64,000 nt of DNA from Tipula vernalis (GCA_958295665.1 OY282559.1:258670245-258734244), one strand, 5' to 3'. Shown: positions 32,601 to 45,205, counted from the first letter of the stretch. Notes: generated by a model not told the origin, from the sequence alone. Translations and numbers: made by a program.

Positions 32601-33400
32601 TTGCGAATATTCTCGCTAACCATTTCTCAACAACGAGTCAAACAAATCAATATTCCAATAATTTTATCAATATAAAGACTACTACGGAAAATAGGCCATT
32701 TATGAACCAAAATTGTTTTTCAAATAATGGCTACAATAAAGAATTCAACATTAATCAACTCACCCAGATTATGAAAACATGTCGTGGTTCTACACCAGGT
32801 CCTGATGGAATACATTACAAAATGCTGACTAATTTACACATAAAATCAAAATTATTCCTTCTAAAATTCTACAATAATCTGTGGACAAATCATACATTTC
32901 CTAATGAATGGCTTATAGCTGATGTTATTCCTATTAACAAAACTGGAAAAGATAAAAAATTACCCCTAAGCTATAGACCAATTGCACTGACCAACACTAT
33001 GTGTAAAGTTATGGAAAAACTTGTAGCTGAACGTATCAAATGGATAACCAAAGAATTTAATCTAATTTCGAAGTTTCAAATGGGCTTTCAAAAGCATAGA
33101 TCAACTACTGATGCTTTGGGATACCTTGTTAATGAAATCCAAATGGGATTTCGAAACGGTGAAAAAATAATTGCAATATTTTTTGATATCAACAAAGCAT
33201 ATGACAAAACTTGGAAACATCATATTTTAAATATCTTAGATCAACATGGCATATCGGGAAATTTATTTCAGTTTATTAAAAATTTTCTAAAAGTTCGACG
33301 TTTTAAAGTTATCACCAATAATAAACAATATGACACATACGAACAGGAAAACGGTGTCCCTCAAGGATCAGTACTAAGTGTAATTTTATTCTCATAGCAA
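32576..33400 (+). pseudogene. I-type ORF2 reverse transcriptase, first part
   Basis: RT blocks in order: TPGPDGIHYKML, YRPIALTNTMCKVMEKLV, FQMGFQKHRSTTDALGYLV, IIAIFFDINKAYDKTWKHHI and NGVPQGSVLSVILF. The frame ends at TAG (33395-33397), a few codons before the FADD box, because of a small indel. Confidence 0.9.
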
Positions 33401-34890
33401 TTAACCCATTAATTGAACAAATTGAATCACCTGTTAAGGTAACTATGTTTGCGGATGATTTAGTGATTTTTATAAGATCTAAAAATATGGACGATTGTGA
33501 ATCTCTCCTACAGAATTCCATTGATAAACTTTGTATTTGGACAGAAAACTATGGATTTGAGTTTAATGTTGGAAAAACAAAAGGTGTTGTTTTTGCTCGA
33601 ACAAATCGCCCCATCCCAAGTCCGAATATCCATTTAAAAGGTCAACCAATTTCATTTAATAATAATCATAAATACCTTGGGGTAATACTGGACCAAAAAT
33701 TATCATTTAAACTACACCTTGCATCATTGAAAACACAATGCCTTAAAACTCTTAATGTAATTAAACTATTATCAAATATTCATTGGGGGTCTGATAGAAA
33801 TCTATTACTAAGAGTACATAATGCCTTGATTTTATCTAGGCTTGATTATGCCAGTGTCATATACCAAAATGCATCTACCACTAATTTAAAAATATTAGAT
33901 ACAATTCACACTCAGGGTCTAAGAATATCGATTGGTGCTTTTAGGAGCAGCCCAGTCGAGAGCATCATCTGTGATTCTGGGTCAACCCCTCTCTCTTATC
34001 GTCGTGCCATAACTGCAATAAACTTCATAACAAAAATATCTACTTATTCAGATCATCCCCTCCAAACAAAAGCACTCCATGCACTACAAGGATCATTATT
34101 TGCCGATCCTATATTTAAAACCATTTTGTTTCAAATCAAAAATTATAACCTCATATTACCAAACCTTATGGCCCTCCATAAACTACCTATCGTAATTAAA
34201 AAATTATTAAAATTTCCAAAGAATTTGACCAACAATTACATTTACCATACAGAATTCAAACAGATTCAGGATCAATATAAAAATTTCCAATTTATTTATG
34301 TTGATGGTTCAAAAACTAACGACAGGGTTGGAGTAGGAATCTACCATAAAATACAACAGGAAAAATATAAACTTTCAAATATCATGTCTATATACTTAGC
34401 TGAAGCTGTAGGACTTCAAATTGCTTTATCCAAGGCGTGCAGACCAAATTTCACCCGGTTTGTTATAGTATCAGATTCCTATTCAAGTTTAGTATCTCTC
34501 CAAAATTCTCAAATAAATAACCCTATTATCCAAGACATACAAGAAAAATTACATTCACTATATGATAAGAACATCATATTCTTGTGGGTTCCTAGCCACT
34601 CAGGAATCTTCGGTAATAAACAAGCCGACTCTTTGTCTAAATCAGCTGTAAATCTACATGAAATAATACAAGATCATGTTCCTTTTAATGATCTAAAAAA
34701 ACATGTGAGGAATAGTTTAATGGAAAAGTGGAACGGCCGATGGAATGAATGCATTGACCATAAACTATATGAGATTAAAACAACAACAGCGCCATGGGAA
34801 ACATCATTAAGAGAATCACGTTATGAAAGTGTTATTGTATGTAGTGTAGACTCAGAATTGGCCACACTCGATACACACATGATTATTTGA
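33400..34890 (+). pseudogene. I-type ORF2 RT palm, thumb and RNase H
   Basis: The frame at 33445-34890 starts with MFADDLVIFIRSKN, the catalytic palm, followed by FEFNVGKTKGVVFART and HKYLGVILDQKL. RNase H appears near residues 280-390: FIYVDGSKTNDRVGVGI, YLAEAVGLQIAL, FVIVSDSYSSLVSL, IIFLWVPSHSGIFGNKQAD. All four acidic catalytic positions are visible. The end is shifted relative to the last segment at 34887. The 481-residue open frame suggests moderate age. Confidence 0.92.
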
Positions 34891-35096
34891 TGAAAAAATG
34901 TAATCCACCTCAATGTGACATATGTCACTGTACCATAACTATTCATCATATACTTATAAAATGCCCAAAGTATAATCACCAAAGAAGGAAAACAAAAATC
35001 TCTCCAAACCTTAAAGAAGCCTTGGGGGATAATGAGAAATTCTTACGATGCACTCTGAAATTTATCAAAGCTATAGGGTTTATCAGTCACATATAA
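34887..35096 (+). pseudogene. I-type ORF2 C-terminal Cys/His motif
   Basis: Overlapping the previous frame by 4 bp, it encodes PPQCDICHCTITIHHILIKC, the C-x2-C-x8-H-x4-C motif at the end of I-type ORF2, then FLRCTLKFIKAIGFI and a TAA at 35094-35096. The frame change is probably a mutation. Confidence 0.8.
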
Positions 35097-35745
35097 TTAC
35101 TATAAAATATTAAAATATAAACAATAAACAAATAACTTAATTAATTATTAAATATCAGTACTATTCATACCAATAATCTTATTAATTTACTAAAACACTC
35201 TCTATTTTTACTATTAAATTTTAAGTACTTAAACTTTTATATAAATAAAAATCTCAACAAATAAATAAATATTAATATTAAACCATTAACCTTATTATAT
35301 AAAACATTAACATTAAAATATACCAAATATATTATTTATAACAAATAAATGAACAGTTATAAAATTATAAATTGATATCAGTATAAAAAATTGACTTGTA
35401 TAAAAAAAATATTAATATTAAAATTCACAAATATGTTTCAAATAAAATGTGTAGATATAAAATTATTAACTTAATTTACCAAAGTAAACTAGTATTAGCA
35501 TAAAAATTATTAACTTTATTTATATTAAATATTTATATTAATATATGTAAATATGTAACATACGTTGTATATATTATCATAAAAAAAAAAATAAAAAAAA
35601 TATTTGTAAGGAATAATTGTATTTATTCATATTAATAAATTTTATTGTATTTATATGTAAAGGTTTTTGTTTGCATCAAGAATATATTATGTTAATATTA
35701 AATTATTATTGACAGTCATTAAACACAGTTTTCTTTTAAAAATTT
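35097..35745. other. Very AT-rich stretch after the I-type element
   Basis: It is composed of TAAATA/TTAATA words and may be the 3' UTR and tail of the I-type element. No clean (TAA)n tail or target duplication is visible. Confidence 0.4.
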
Positions 35746-35748
35746 ACT

Positions 35749-37750
35749 TTTTGCGCTTTCTTGCTTGCGAAAGATTTTAGTACTCCGAAGAAATCGATAC
35801 TTTGGGCTACATCATTTTCAATTGAAAGAATTGCTAATGAACTCAACTTTTCTTACGACATAGTTGATCTCAAATATGTTTTAATTACTTTTAATTTTGA
35901 AAAGCTTCTTTCACCACTGGCAACCGTAATAGGTGTAGTTAATAATATTCTTAAACTAACCCATACATTAGGATATAAATCTTCAATTTTTTTTTTTAAT
36001 GAAATTAAGAATATTGATTGGGGACGGATCATCAAGAAGTTCGACAAATTGTTTAATACTGATGAGTTCATCACATAAAATAGCCCCTTCAATATCGGAA
36101 GTCTCACCAACTGTTAAAACCAACTGAAGATCGCTACAGTGCTTTTCAAGTTCTTCGCGTTTTGGCAGATTTTTAAGATCGTAGAGGAATCCCCAGGTTT
36201 CGGCATGCTGGTTAATTATTTCAAATCTTTCTTGAATCGACATCATTACGGTATCAAGCAATATAATGAAAAATTCGTTTGTTTATTCGTTTTGTTGATT
36301 AAAAGTCAGTTTCAGCATCAAGGAGTCCGGCAAGTTCTTTGGCGACTAAAATAGCTTTCTCAAAACCGGTTTGTTTGTAATCTTTGAAAAAATTAATACA
36401 TCCATTGATTAAATCCGCGGTTTTGCTGACATCGATATTTTGACCCTGCATAGATTTACCGACAATATTGATTTTGAAACAAAACGTCAAACAAAACATC
36501 CTTTAATTGTCGAGCTAAACCAAACGCTTCGTGTGCTATTTCTGTATCATGCCTCTCTTCCTTCTCACCAAGTTTGACAAGTGCTCGTGAACATCTCCAA
36601 TTTGGTAACGAACAGCCTTAATCCTAGAAATGTTTGCTTCCCAACATGTGCCGCTAGTTCTTTTTAATGTCAATGATTTGACATGATCAGTTAATATTTG
36701 CCAACGATTAACAGACGCGGCGAACAACGAATAAAGCCTTCCTAATATTCCAAATAATGACAAGGATTTTAAAGACGATTTAGCTGCATCGCAAAACACC
36801 AGGTTTACGTTGTGTCACCCACAGGTCATGAAAAATGCCAATGGATTTTGATCCAAATTTTTTTTTTTGAACTCCACTGTGTTTGCCTTTCATATTTGCG
36901 CCATTGTCGTATCCTTGACCTCGGCAGTACTTCAATTCGATTTTATTTTTCCCAACAAATTTAAAATCGTATTGGATAAACCTTCACCGCTAGCATCAGA
37001 TGACGCCGTAAAACCTAAACATTTCTCACATATCTCGACTTTATCATTTGATAAATCAACAAATCTTATAGTCAGAGATAATTGCTGTATATGACTGATA
37101 TCCGGAGTACAGTTAGCAATGATGGAAAAATACTTTGCATTTTGAATACATGAAATTATTTTTTGAGTGACGTTTTCCGCCATCAATTCAATTATTTCGT
37201 TTAAAATATTTTTTCCACAATAATGAACAGATAACTCGTTTTTTAGGATTCGACGAACGTATTCCTGCATAACGGGGTCAAATTTAGCAAGTAATTCAAT
37301 TAGGCCTAAATATTTTCCGTTATTATTGGTATATAACTTATCAGAAGAACCACGGAATGCCATATTATTTTGCGCAAGATATAGAGTGATACTCATCAAT
37401 CTATTGAAAATATTTTTCCAGCGCTCTGTTGCCTTTTGAATTATGTATAAGTTGTTCAGCTCGATCGATTGTTGATCCTGGTTTCAGTCTTGATTCCGTT
37501 TCTACCCACCTTTCATAACATACCATATGACTTGGGCTAGTTTTATGTGACTTAATCACTTTAGATATATGGATTCAATTATTGTAACCCTAAATGCACG
37601 GTCAGCAATTTCAGAATATAATATCCATCGTCGCGGTACACGTTCGTTATTAAAAAGTACACGGTAGTAATAATTATTGGAGAAATGACGGTTGGTTGCA
37701 TCTTTAGGATATCGTGTAAGTTGGACTTGTCTGGGACCCTGAACAACCAA
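35749..37750 (-). pseudogene. hAT-superfamily transposase (ZMYM1-like, DUF4371 type)
   Basis: Reading leftward from 37750: RYPKDATNRHFSNNYYYRVL and PRRWILYSEIADRAF, the N-terminal TTF-like zinc-finger region; CYERWVETESRL; then the DUF4371 part (37399-36932) with LAQNNMAFRGSSDKLY, GKYLGLIELLAKFDPVMQE and YFSIIANCTPDISHIQQLSL. It continues through the catalytic and insertion domains in several frames (36799-36299) to the dimerisation C-terminus, LYPNVWVSLRILLTTPITVA, SGERSFSKLKVIKTYLRSTM and SLAILSIENDVAQ near 35800. At least six frameshifts or stops. No terminal repeats were found. Confidence 0.9.
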
Positions 37751-37764
37751 ATAATCAGTAATTT

Positions 37765-38280
37765 TATTGTTAAGAGCCCATGGAGCTCACCGGTAGTATT
37801 GGTCGAGAAGAAGGGCGGTAGCATGAGATTCTGCGTTGATTACCGAAAACTCAATGATGTAACTAAAAAAGATACCTACCCATTGCCAAGGATCGACGAT
37901 ACATTAGACACATTATCGGGTGCTCAAATATTTTCTACATTAGATCTACAAAGTGGCTATTGGCAGGTGGAAGTCCATGAGGAAGATCGCGAGAAAACGG
38001 CTTCAGTGTGGGTAACGGACTTTGGCAATTTAATGTTATGCCGTTCGGATTATGTAATGCCCCTGCGACTTTTGAACGATTAATGGAGCGCGTGTTAAAA
38101 GGATTACATTGGAAGACGTGCCTAATATTTCTGGACGACATCATCGTCATGGGGAAGAATTTCGACGAGCATCTAAGGAACTTGGCAGAAATTTTAGATC
38201 GGATACAGGCCGCCGGATTGAAGTTAAGCCCAAAGAAGTGGTAACTGTTTAGAACAGAAGTAAAACATTTGGGTTTATCA
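37765..38280 (+). pseudogene. Ty3/gypsy RT fragment
   Basis: The first frame has SPWSSPVVLVEKKGGSMRFC, VDYRKLNDVTKKDTYPLPRI and FSTLDLQSGYWQVEV. After a small deletion and shift near 38010 it continues with FNVMPFGLCNAPATFERLME, the catalytic LIFLDDIIVMGKNF and LKLSPKKW. It runs into unrelated sequence at about 38280. The wording suggests the mdg1/412-like group of gypsy elements. It abuts the hAT N-terminus, so one inserted into or was joined to the other. Confidence 0.85.
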
Positions 38281-38690
38281 TAATTCTAGCTCGATTCTTT
38301 CGTGATTGTGACACAAACAATTTGTAGCCCAGTTCGGTTTTTGGTTCGTGGCCATAGTTAACATTAAAACGGGTGATTTTTCATAAATTTTCGATCATTA
38401 AATAATGGGCGAAACCAGATAAAAGACTAATTTTACATTCGATAGGGGCTGTTCTTGTTGAGCTGTGATATTTAATTAGGTTGAGTTAATTGATTATGGT
38501 CAAGAGGAACAAAAACAAAAAAGAAACAAATTTAAAGTGAATAAAAAAAATTGTATATAATCGTCCGTAGGTGTGGCATTATTGGTTAACATTTAAATTC
38601 TATACGAGAAAATATATACTGCTAGATTATTTTTGATTTAAGTTGATTTAAATGTGAGTGCTCATCAAATTGACCCCCAACCGGAATACC
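38281..38690. other. Unassigned AT-rich spacer
   Basis: I see no gene or repeat end here. Confidence 0.35.
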
Positions 38691-39405
38691 AACGTACAAC
38701 CATACCAACATACATACCATCGTACCATCATAACCTTAAACAATTATTCCATCATACCATTATTCCATTATACCATCATATCATCGTGACACTATAGCAT
38801 TAAAACACCATATAGTCATTCCATCATATCATAGTGATTTCGCACCATACCACCGTCACACCATGATGAATATCTTACCACCAATCCACCACACCTTCAT
38901 ACCATCATAGCGCCATATCACCAAAACATCGTACAATCATAAAGTTATACCAAGATACCATCGTAACATCATACCACCACACCATCAAACCATCATATGG
39001 TCCTATAATCAAACCATCATACAATCGTACCATTATACCATCATATAATCATACTCTCATACTATCACACCATCATTCTAGAATAAATACCATCATACCT
39101 TCGCACGTTGTATCATATATACAATCAAAGCATCACACCATCATACAATAATATTAATCCAGCATACCACTATATCATCATAACCTGACACAATCATACC
39201 GTCATATATATCATCTTACGACAGTACCATCATACCTACGTACCGTCATACCTTCATAACATTGTTCAATCGAACACCATAAAACATCATGCCATTATAA
39301 CCTCAAACCATCATATCACTATACCACTATAACCTCATGCTGTCATACCATCATACCATCATGGCATCATACCATCGTACCATCATACCATCATACGATC
39401 ATACC
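38690..39405 (+). repeat. Degenerate CATACCAT/CATCATAC simple-repeat tract
   Basis: Over about 700 bp the words ACCATCATACC, CATACCATTATACC and their variants recur with changing spacing, cleanest at 39340-39405. It is an old, interrupted microsatellite or minisatellite. Confidence 0.85.
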
Positions 39406-40545
39406 GGTTTTACACTTCAAATTGATCCTTTAACACCTAAATTTGAACCTTTTACATTTCAAATTGAACCATTAGCCAATTATGTAAATGGCCAATTAGG
39501 ATGGAGATTGGCTATTCCTTAACCGATTATGTTGACATGTGCGTTGGAAATGGGATTCTAAAATGGTTTTTGGAGAAATTTCTGTAATATGGTCAATAAT
39601 AATATAACTTAGCAATTTTCAGCCGATTATGATGAATTTTGACGCCAACGAATAAAAGGAAATGTGACCCAAAAATTATTTAATAGACGAGGTTGTTAGA
39701 AATACCATATGTCAATATGACTTCTATAATCTTGTCAATTTAGGTTTCTGTGAATCTTGCAATCCTTCAGGTTTCTTTAAGACAGCGTAAACATACTATT
39801 TCAATTGCTAAACGAATCAAGATTATCTCCGTAATAATATTTAAGTTCTATTACAAAATTTTCTTGAAAATCATACGCTTTAAATTGTGGGTTATGTTTT
39901 CTAAGTATTTGCTATCAGAGCGGTGAGTTTGGCCATGTTTAGAAAAAAATAGTGTGTAGCGCTGGACACACACCACAGTATTGAAACTACTAACGGTAGT
40001 GCAGAGTTTTGGAATTAGAAATATTATTTTAAATGCTCATTACCAACCTCGAATTTCATTATAATCGCTTAAAGAATCCGTTCAAAAATGGACAAGATCT
40101 ATCCTTACTGCCCATCCTAATAATACTCTACAAATCAAATTTCATCATAGTCGGTTGAGAAATATAGTATTGTAGAACTTCATTTAAAAATCATTTTAGA
40201 ATCCCATTTCAACGCACATGTCCAATTTAATCATAATCGGTTGAGAATTAGGCAAGTTCCGTCCTAATTGGCCATAATCCAGAACTTCATCCAAAAGTCA
40301 TTTTAGAATCCCATTTCCAATGCACAAGCCGAATTTCATCATAATTGCTTCAGAAATATGCAAGTTCCCTCATACTTGGCCATATTCCAGAACTTCATCT
40401 AAAAATCATTTTAGAATCTCATTTCCAAACGGATTCAAATTTAACTAAAATTTGGTTAAGAAATAGATTAGTTTCTTCTTAATTGGCCATTAAAATAATT
40501 TGTTAAAAGTTCAATTTGAAATGTATAAGGTTCAATTTGAGGTTT
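39405..40545. repeat. Foldback-like inverted repeat A
   Basis: The left edge (GGTTTTACACTTCAAATTGA, then ...TTTGAACCTTTTACATTTC..., GGCCAATTA) is inverted at the right edge (TAATTGGCC..., AAAGTTCAATTTGAAATG, AAGGTTCAATTTGAGG to 40545). Further in, the left arm's TTGGAAATGGGATTCTAAAA is the complement of the right arm's TTTTAGAATCCCATTTC units. The arms are about 200-360 bp and contain sub-repeats. The outer word is shared with the element at 49149-50392. Confidence 0.65.
40085..40490 (+). repeat. Tandem array of about 108-bp units
   Basis: The words CAAATTTCATCATA..CGGTTGAGAAAT, CCAGAACTTCAT and ATTTTAGAATCCCATTTC recur at spacings of 107-109 bp (ATTTTAGAATC at about 40193, 40300 and 40409), giving three to four units. 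They form most of the right arm of inverted repeat A. Confidence 0.7.
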
Positions 40546-40679
40546 GAGATATTAACGATAACCTTTCTTATTAAGGCTTAAACAATATATGTGTGTACAG
40601 TTTGGTTCAAATCGGTTGAGGCGTCTGGATTTGTTTAAATATTTTACACATATGCTGTACTGTACATACATACAAACAG

Positions 40680-41805
40680 TCACTAAACACTAATCCAACC
40701 CCAATTCAACCCCTAAACGGCCCCAACTAAACCCTTAACCCAACCGCAAACTCTCTTTCAATTCAATCCTCAAACCAGCATATATTAAAAATTTGTAAAT
40801 ATTTCAATAACCAGGTATTTTTGTTCAGTTCGTGTGGCAGGTACCCGATCCTCTTGACGTACAGGTTCCAAAAGCTTTTCAAATCTCCGCCTTGACCATA
40901 GAAACATTTGGCGAAAAAGAATTCTAAATCGGACAAGCCGTTCTCGACATAACATAGGTACAGACATCCAGAGGTCCAGACGTTTTTTTTTTGCTTTTTT
41001 AGACTCAGGTACTTTCAAAACGTCGAGAAAAGTGGTTTTGGTCCAACCACTCATTTGACTTGACCACCATTGTGCTACTTAATCAATTTTATGGTCTACG
41101 TTAGTTAAGATAAAATCGAGCGTAGAGGAGCAACCTTTACCAGAGGCATGATATAAAGCATGGGTAGAAGGAACTGCTTGTATTAACGTACGGCAGTAAC
41201 TGACGTTTAATTTTTTGTTAACAAAAATAGCAACACCACCGCTCTGTTCAATCTATCAAATCTATGTAACTATATAATTTAAAATTTGAATTCGATAGTA
41301 TTTTATCAGACGGTTTGAGCCAGGTTTCATTCATCATTAGTGTCTCAATTTTTGCTTTTCTAGAAAGTTATAAGTTTCTATTAATTACTTCGGTTTAAAA
41401 AGACCAAAGTATTGAAATCCTGTCAAAAATGATCAAAAATTTGGTTGGTCCAAAACCACTTTTCTCGACATTTTGAAAGTCCCATAACCAAGTTATCTCG
41501 AGAACGACTTGTTCGATTTAGAATTTTTTTTTGCCAATCTGTTTCTATATTCAAGGCCGAGATTTGAAAAGCTTTTGGAACCTGTGCGTCAAGAGAGACG
41601 GGTACCTGCCAAACGAATTGACCAAAATACCTGATTAATGAAATATTTACCAATTTTTTATATACATATGCTAGTTTGAATATTGAGTTGGGTATTGAGT
41701 TTGGAGTTGAGTTGAAGGTTAAGCTAGGCCGAAAGCCGTTAAAAATTGTCATCGAATTGCATAGTTAGGCCCCAGTTGGGTTGAGGGTTGAATTGGGGGC
41801 CGTTT
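40680..41805. repeat. Foldback-like inverted repeat B
   Basis: Left arm 40680-41060 and right arm 41425-41805 are reverse complements over about 370 bp: compare GGTTCCAAAAGCTTTTCAAA at about 40864 with its complement at about 41565, and TCGAGAAAAGTGGTTTTGG at 41024 with its complement at 41446. The outer parts are made of CCAACC/CAACTC-rich degenerate units. The left arm has an extra short insert near 40960-41010. The loop holds a retrotransposon fragment. Confidence 0.75.
41060..41425 (-). pseudogene. Non-LTR endonuclease fragment in the loop of inverted repeat B
   Basis: On the minus strand short frames read NETWLKPSDKILS, then, in another frame, GVAIFVNKKLNVSYCR-like, and later GKGCSSTLDFILTNVDHKID. 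These match the N-E-T-W and GGVAIF blocks of APE-type endonucleases and the region before the final D-H. The last motif is out of order with the first, with a large internal deletion. The clade could be that of the element at 60282-62460. Confidence 0.55.
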
Positions 41806-44545
41806 CGTCAATCCTAAGCGCCTGGGACCACAGAATTTTTAAAAATTGATTTATTTTCTGTTAGAGTAGATCGTGACCTACTCAAAATAAGTTTCCGTTA
41901 GAATGGCCAGAGTTTAGGAACACCAGGAAAATTCCGAGAAACGCGATATAAGATAATTCTCTATAGAATATTCTAAAATCGTCAATCCTAAACGCCTGGG
42001 ACCACAGAATTTTTTAAAATTGATTTGTTTTCTGTTAGAGTAGATCGTGGCCTACTCAAAATAAGTTTCCGTTAGAATGGCGGGTGTTTAGGAACACCTG
42101 GAAAATTCCGGGAAACGCGATATACGATAATTCTCTATAGAATATTCAAAAATCGTCAATCCTAAGTGCCTGGGACCACAGAATTTTTTAAAAATGATTT
42201 ATTTTCTGTTAGAGTATTCCGTGACCTACTCAAAATAAGTTTCCGTTAGAATGGCCGGTGTTTAGGAACACCAGGAAAATTCCGGGAAACGCGATATACG
42301 ATAATTATCTATAGAATATTCAAAAATCGTCAATCCTAAGTGCCTGGGACCACAGAATTTATAAAAATTGATTTATTTTCTGTTAGAGTAGATCGTGGCC
42401 TACTTAAAATAAGTTTCCGTTAGAATGGCCGGTGTTTAGGAACACCAGGAAAATTCCGGGAAACTCGATATACGATAATTCTCTATAGAATATTCAAAAA
42501 TCGTCAATCCTAAGCGCCTGGGACCACAGAATTTTTAAAAATTGATTGATTTTCTGTTAGAGTAGATCGTGGCCTACTCAAAATAAGTTTCCGTTAGAAT
42601 GGCGGGTGTTTAGGAACACCAGGAAAATTCCGGGAAACGCGATATACGATAATTCTCTATAGAATATTCAAAAATCGTCAATCCTAAGTGCCTGGGACCA
42701 CAGAATTTTTTAAAAATGATTTATTTTCTGTTAGAGTATTCCGTGACCTACTCAAAATAAGTTTCCGTTAGAATGGCCGGTGTTTAGGAACACCAGGAAA
42801 ATTCCGGGAAACGCGATATACGATAATTATCTTAGAATATTCAAAAATCGTCAATCCTAAGTGCCTGGGACCACAGAATTTTTAAAAACAGATTGATTTC
42901 CTGTTAGAGCAGATCGTGACCTACTCAAAATAAGTTTCCGTTAGAATGGCCGGTCTTTAGGAACAGCAGTAAAATTCCGGGAAATGCGATATACGATAAT
43001 TCTCTATAGAATATTCAAAAATCGTCGATCCTAAGTGCCTGGGACCACAGAACATTTAAAAATTGATTTATTTTCTGTTAGAGTAGATCGTGGCCTACTC
43101 AAAATAAGTTTCCGTTAGAATGGCCGGTGTTTAGGAACACCAGGAAAATTCCGGGAAACTCGATATACGATAATTCTCTATAGAATATTCTAAAATCGTC
43201 AATCCTAAGTGCCTGGAACCGAAGAATTTTAAAAAATTGATTTATTTTCTGTTAGAGTAGATCGTGACCTACTCAAAATAAGTTTCCGTTAGAATGGCCG
43301 GTGCTTAGGAACACCAGGAAAATTCCGGGAAACGCGATTTACGATAATTCTCTATAGAATATTCAAAAATCGTCAATCCTAAGTGCCTGGGACCACAGAA
43401 TTTTTTAAAAATGATTTATTTTCTGTTAGAGTAGATCATGTCCTACTCAAAATAAGTTTCCGTTAGAATGGCCGGTCTTTAGGAACAGCAGTAAAATTCC
43501 GGGAAATGCGATATACGATAATTCTCTATAGAATATTCAAAAATCGTCGATCCTAAGTGCCTGGGACCACAGAACATTTAAAAATTGATTTATTTTCTGT
43601 TAGAGTAGATCGTGGCCTACTCAAAATAAGTTTCCGTTAGAATGGCCGGTGTTTAGGAACACCAGGAAAATTCCGGGAAACTCGATATACGATAATTCTC
43701 TATAGAATATTCTAAAATCGTCAATCCTAAGTGCCTGGAACCGAAGAATTTTAAAAAATTGATTTATTTTCTGTTAGAGTAGATCGTGACCTACTCAAAA
43801 TAAGTTTCCGTTAGAATGGCCGGTGCTTAGGAACACCAGGAAAATTCCGGGAAACGCGATTTACGATAATTCTCTATAGAATATTCAAAAATCGTCAATC
43901 CTAAGTGCCTGGGACCACAGAATTTTTTAAAAATGATTTATTTTCTGTTAGAGTAGATCATGTCCTACTCAAAATAAGTTTCCGTTAGAATGGCCGGTGT
44001 TTAGGAACACCAGGAAAATTCCGGGAAACGCGATATACGATAATTCTCTATAGAATATTCAAAATTCGTCAATCCTAAGTGGCTGGGACCACAGAATTTT
44101 CAAAAACAGATTGATTTTCTGTTAGAGTAGATCGTGACCTACTTAAAATAAGTTTCCGTTAGAATGGCCAGTGTTTAGGAACACCAGGAAAATTCCGGGA
44201 AACGCGATATACGATAATTCTCTATAGAATATTCAAAAATCGTCAATCCTAAGTGCCTGGGACCACAGAACTTTCAAAAACCGATTGATTTTCTGTTAGA
44301 GTAGATCGTGACCTACTCAAAATAAGTTTCCGTCAGTATGGGCAGTGTTTAGAAACAGCAGCGTGAAACTCGATAAACGATAATTCTGTATAGAATATTC
44401 CAAAAATCGTCAATCCTAAGTGGCTGGGACCACAGAATTATTAAAAAATGATTTATTTTCTGTTAGAGTAGATCATGACCTACTCAAAATAAGTTTTCGT
44501 TAGGTTGTACGGTATTTAGGAACACTAGGAAAATTCCAAGTGGAA
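41806..44545 (+). repeat. 174-bp satellite array, 15 full units and one partial
   Basis: CGTCAATCCTAAG starts units at 41806, 41980, 42154, 42328, 42502, 42676, 42849, 43023, 43197, 43371, 43545, 43719, 43893, 44067, 44241 and 44408. Spacing is 174 bp except 173 once and 167 at the end. Each unit has a dyad GGTGTTTAGGAACACC and a conserved GACCTACTCAAAATAAG block. Shared variants recur every third unit (522 bp). Confidence 0.97.
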
Positions 44546-45205
44546 ATTGGATAGATTTTGTACTATAATCCTAAACGCAGAAAAGCATTGGTTGATTTAG
44601 GTCAGCCACCAACATCAGTTGCAAAAATAAATATTCATGCCAAGAAAGTGTTACTTTGCGTATGGTGGGATTGGAAAGGTGTCATTTACTATGAGCTTCT
44701 GGAACCTGGTCAAACTGTTACAGCTGAACGTAACCAGGCCCAATTGATTAAATTAAGTGATGCTCTGGAGGAAAAACACTCATTCACGGGCCAAGGAACG
44801 CGATCTGTTATGTTGCTTCATGACAACGCCCATCACACACAGCAAAAGCAAACCATAAGTGATCTTCAGCTTAGGGTAGGAAGTTCTCCCGCACGCGGCG
44901 TATTCTCCTGACTTATCCTCTGTTGACCACTATTTGTTTAGATCGATGCTTCTAATCGTCTTATTTGACTGACCAGCAGTTCTCAAAAATTGAAGATGTA
45001 CGCTCGGTGTAATGGCTCGGTGAATATTTTGCCTCCAAACAACTAAGTTTCTATCGCGAGGGCATCCATCAACTATCCAATAGATGTCAAAGTACCATAG
45101 ATAGTAATGGTGAATATTTCGATAATTAACCATTATAACAAGTATATTTTCAATAAAGTTGAATTTGACCAAAAAAGCCGAGTTTATACTTGCACACCTA
45201 ATATA
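44546..45205 (+). pseudogene. Mariner transposase remnant at the satellite edge
   Basis: The frame 44558-44911 reads [60 protein letters not shown] and [14 protein letters not shown], the first-to-second catalytic Asp region of mariner transposases, where the HDNARPH motif reads HDNAHHT. A frameshift follows, with [16 protein letters not shown] (third Asp region, the PSDYHLF box altered) near 44910. The end decays to a GCACACCTAATA motif near 45205 like a mariner terminal repeat. The 5' third is missing where the satellite begins. Confidence 0.85.

Larger units (their letters stand above)
27513..35100 (+). mobile_element. I-type non-LTR retrotransposon, split by a piggyBac insertion
   Basis: ORF1 (27513-28744 plus 31211-31492) encodes a Gag-like nucleic-acid-binding protein; ORF2 (31485-35096) encodes APE endonuclease, RT, RNase H and a CCHC-like C-terminus. 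The presence of RNase H together with APE fits the I clade rather than jockey. A piggyBac remnant (about 28745-31210) lies inside the Asn-rich end of ORF1. ORF2 has several frameshifts. Confidence 0.85.

Noticed and set aside
41806..44545. CRISPR-like array
   Set aside because: The units are contiguous 174-bp copies with no unique spacers, in an insect-type genome; this is a satellite.
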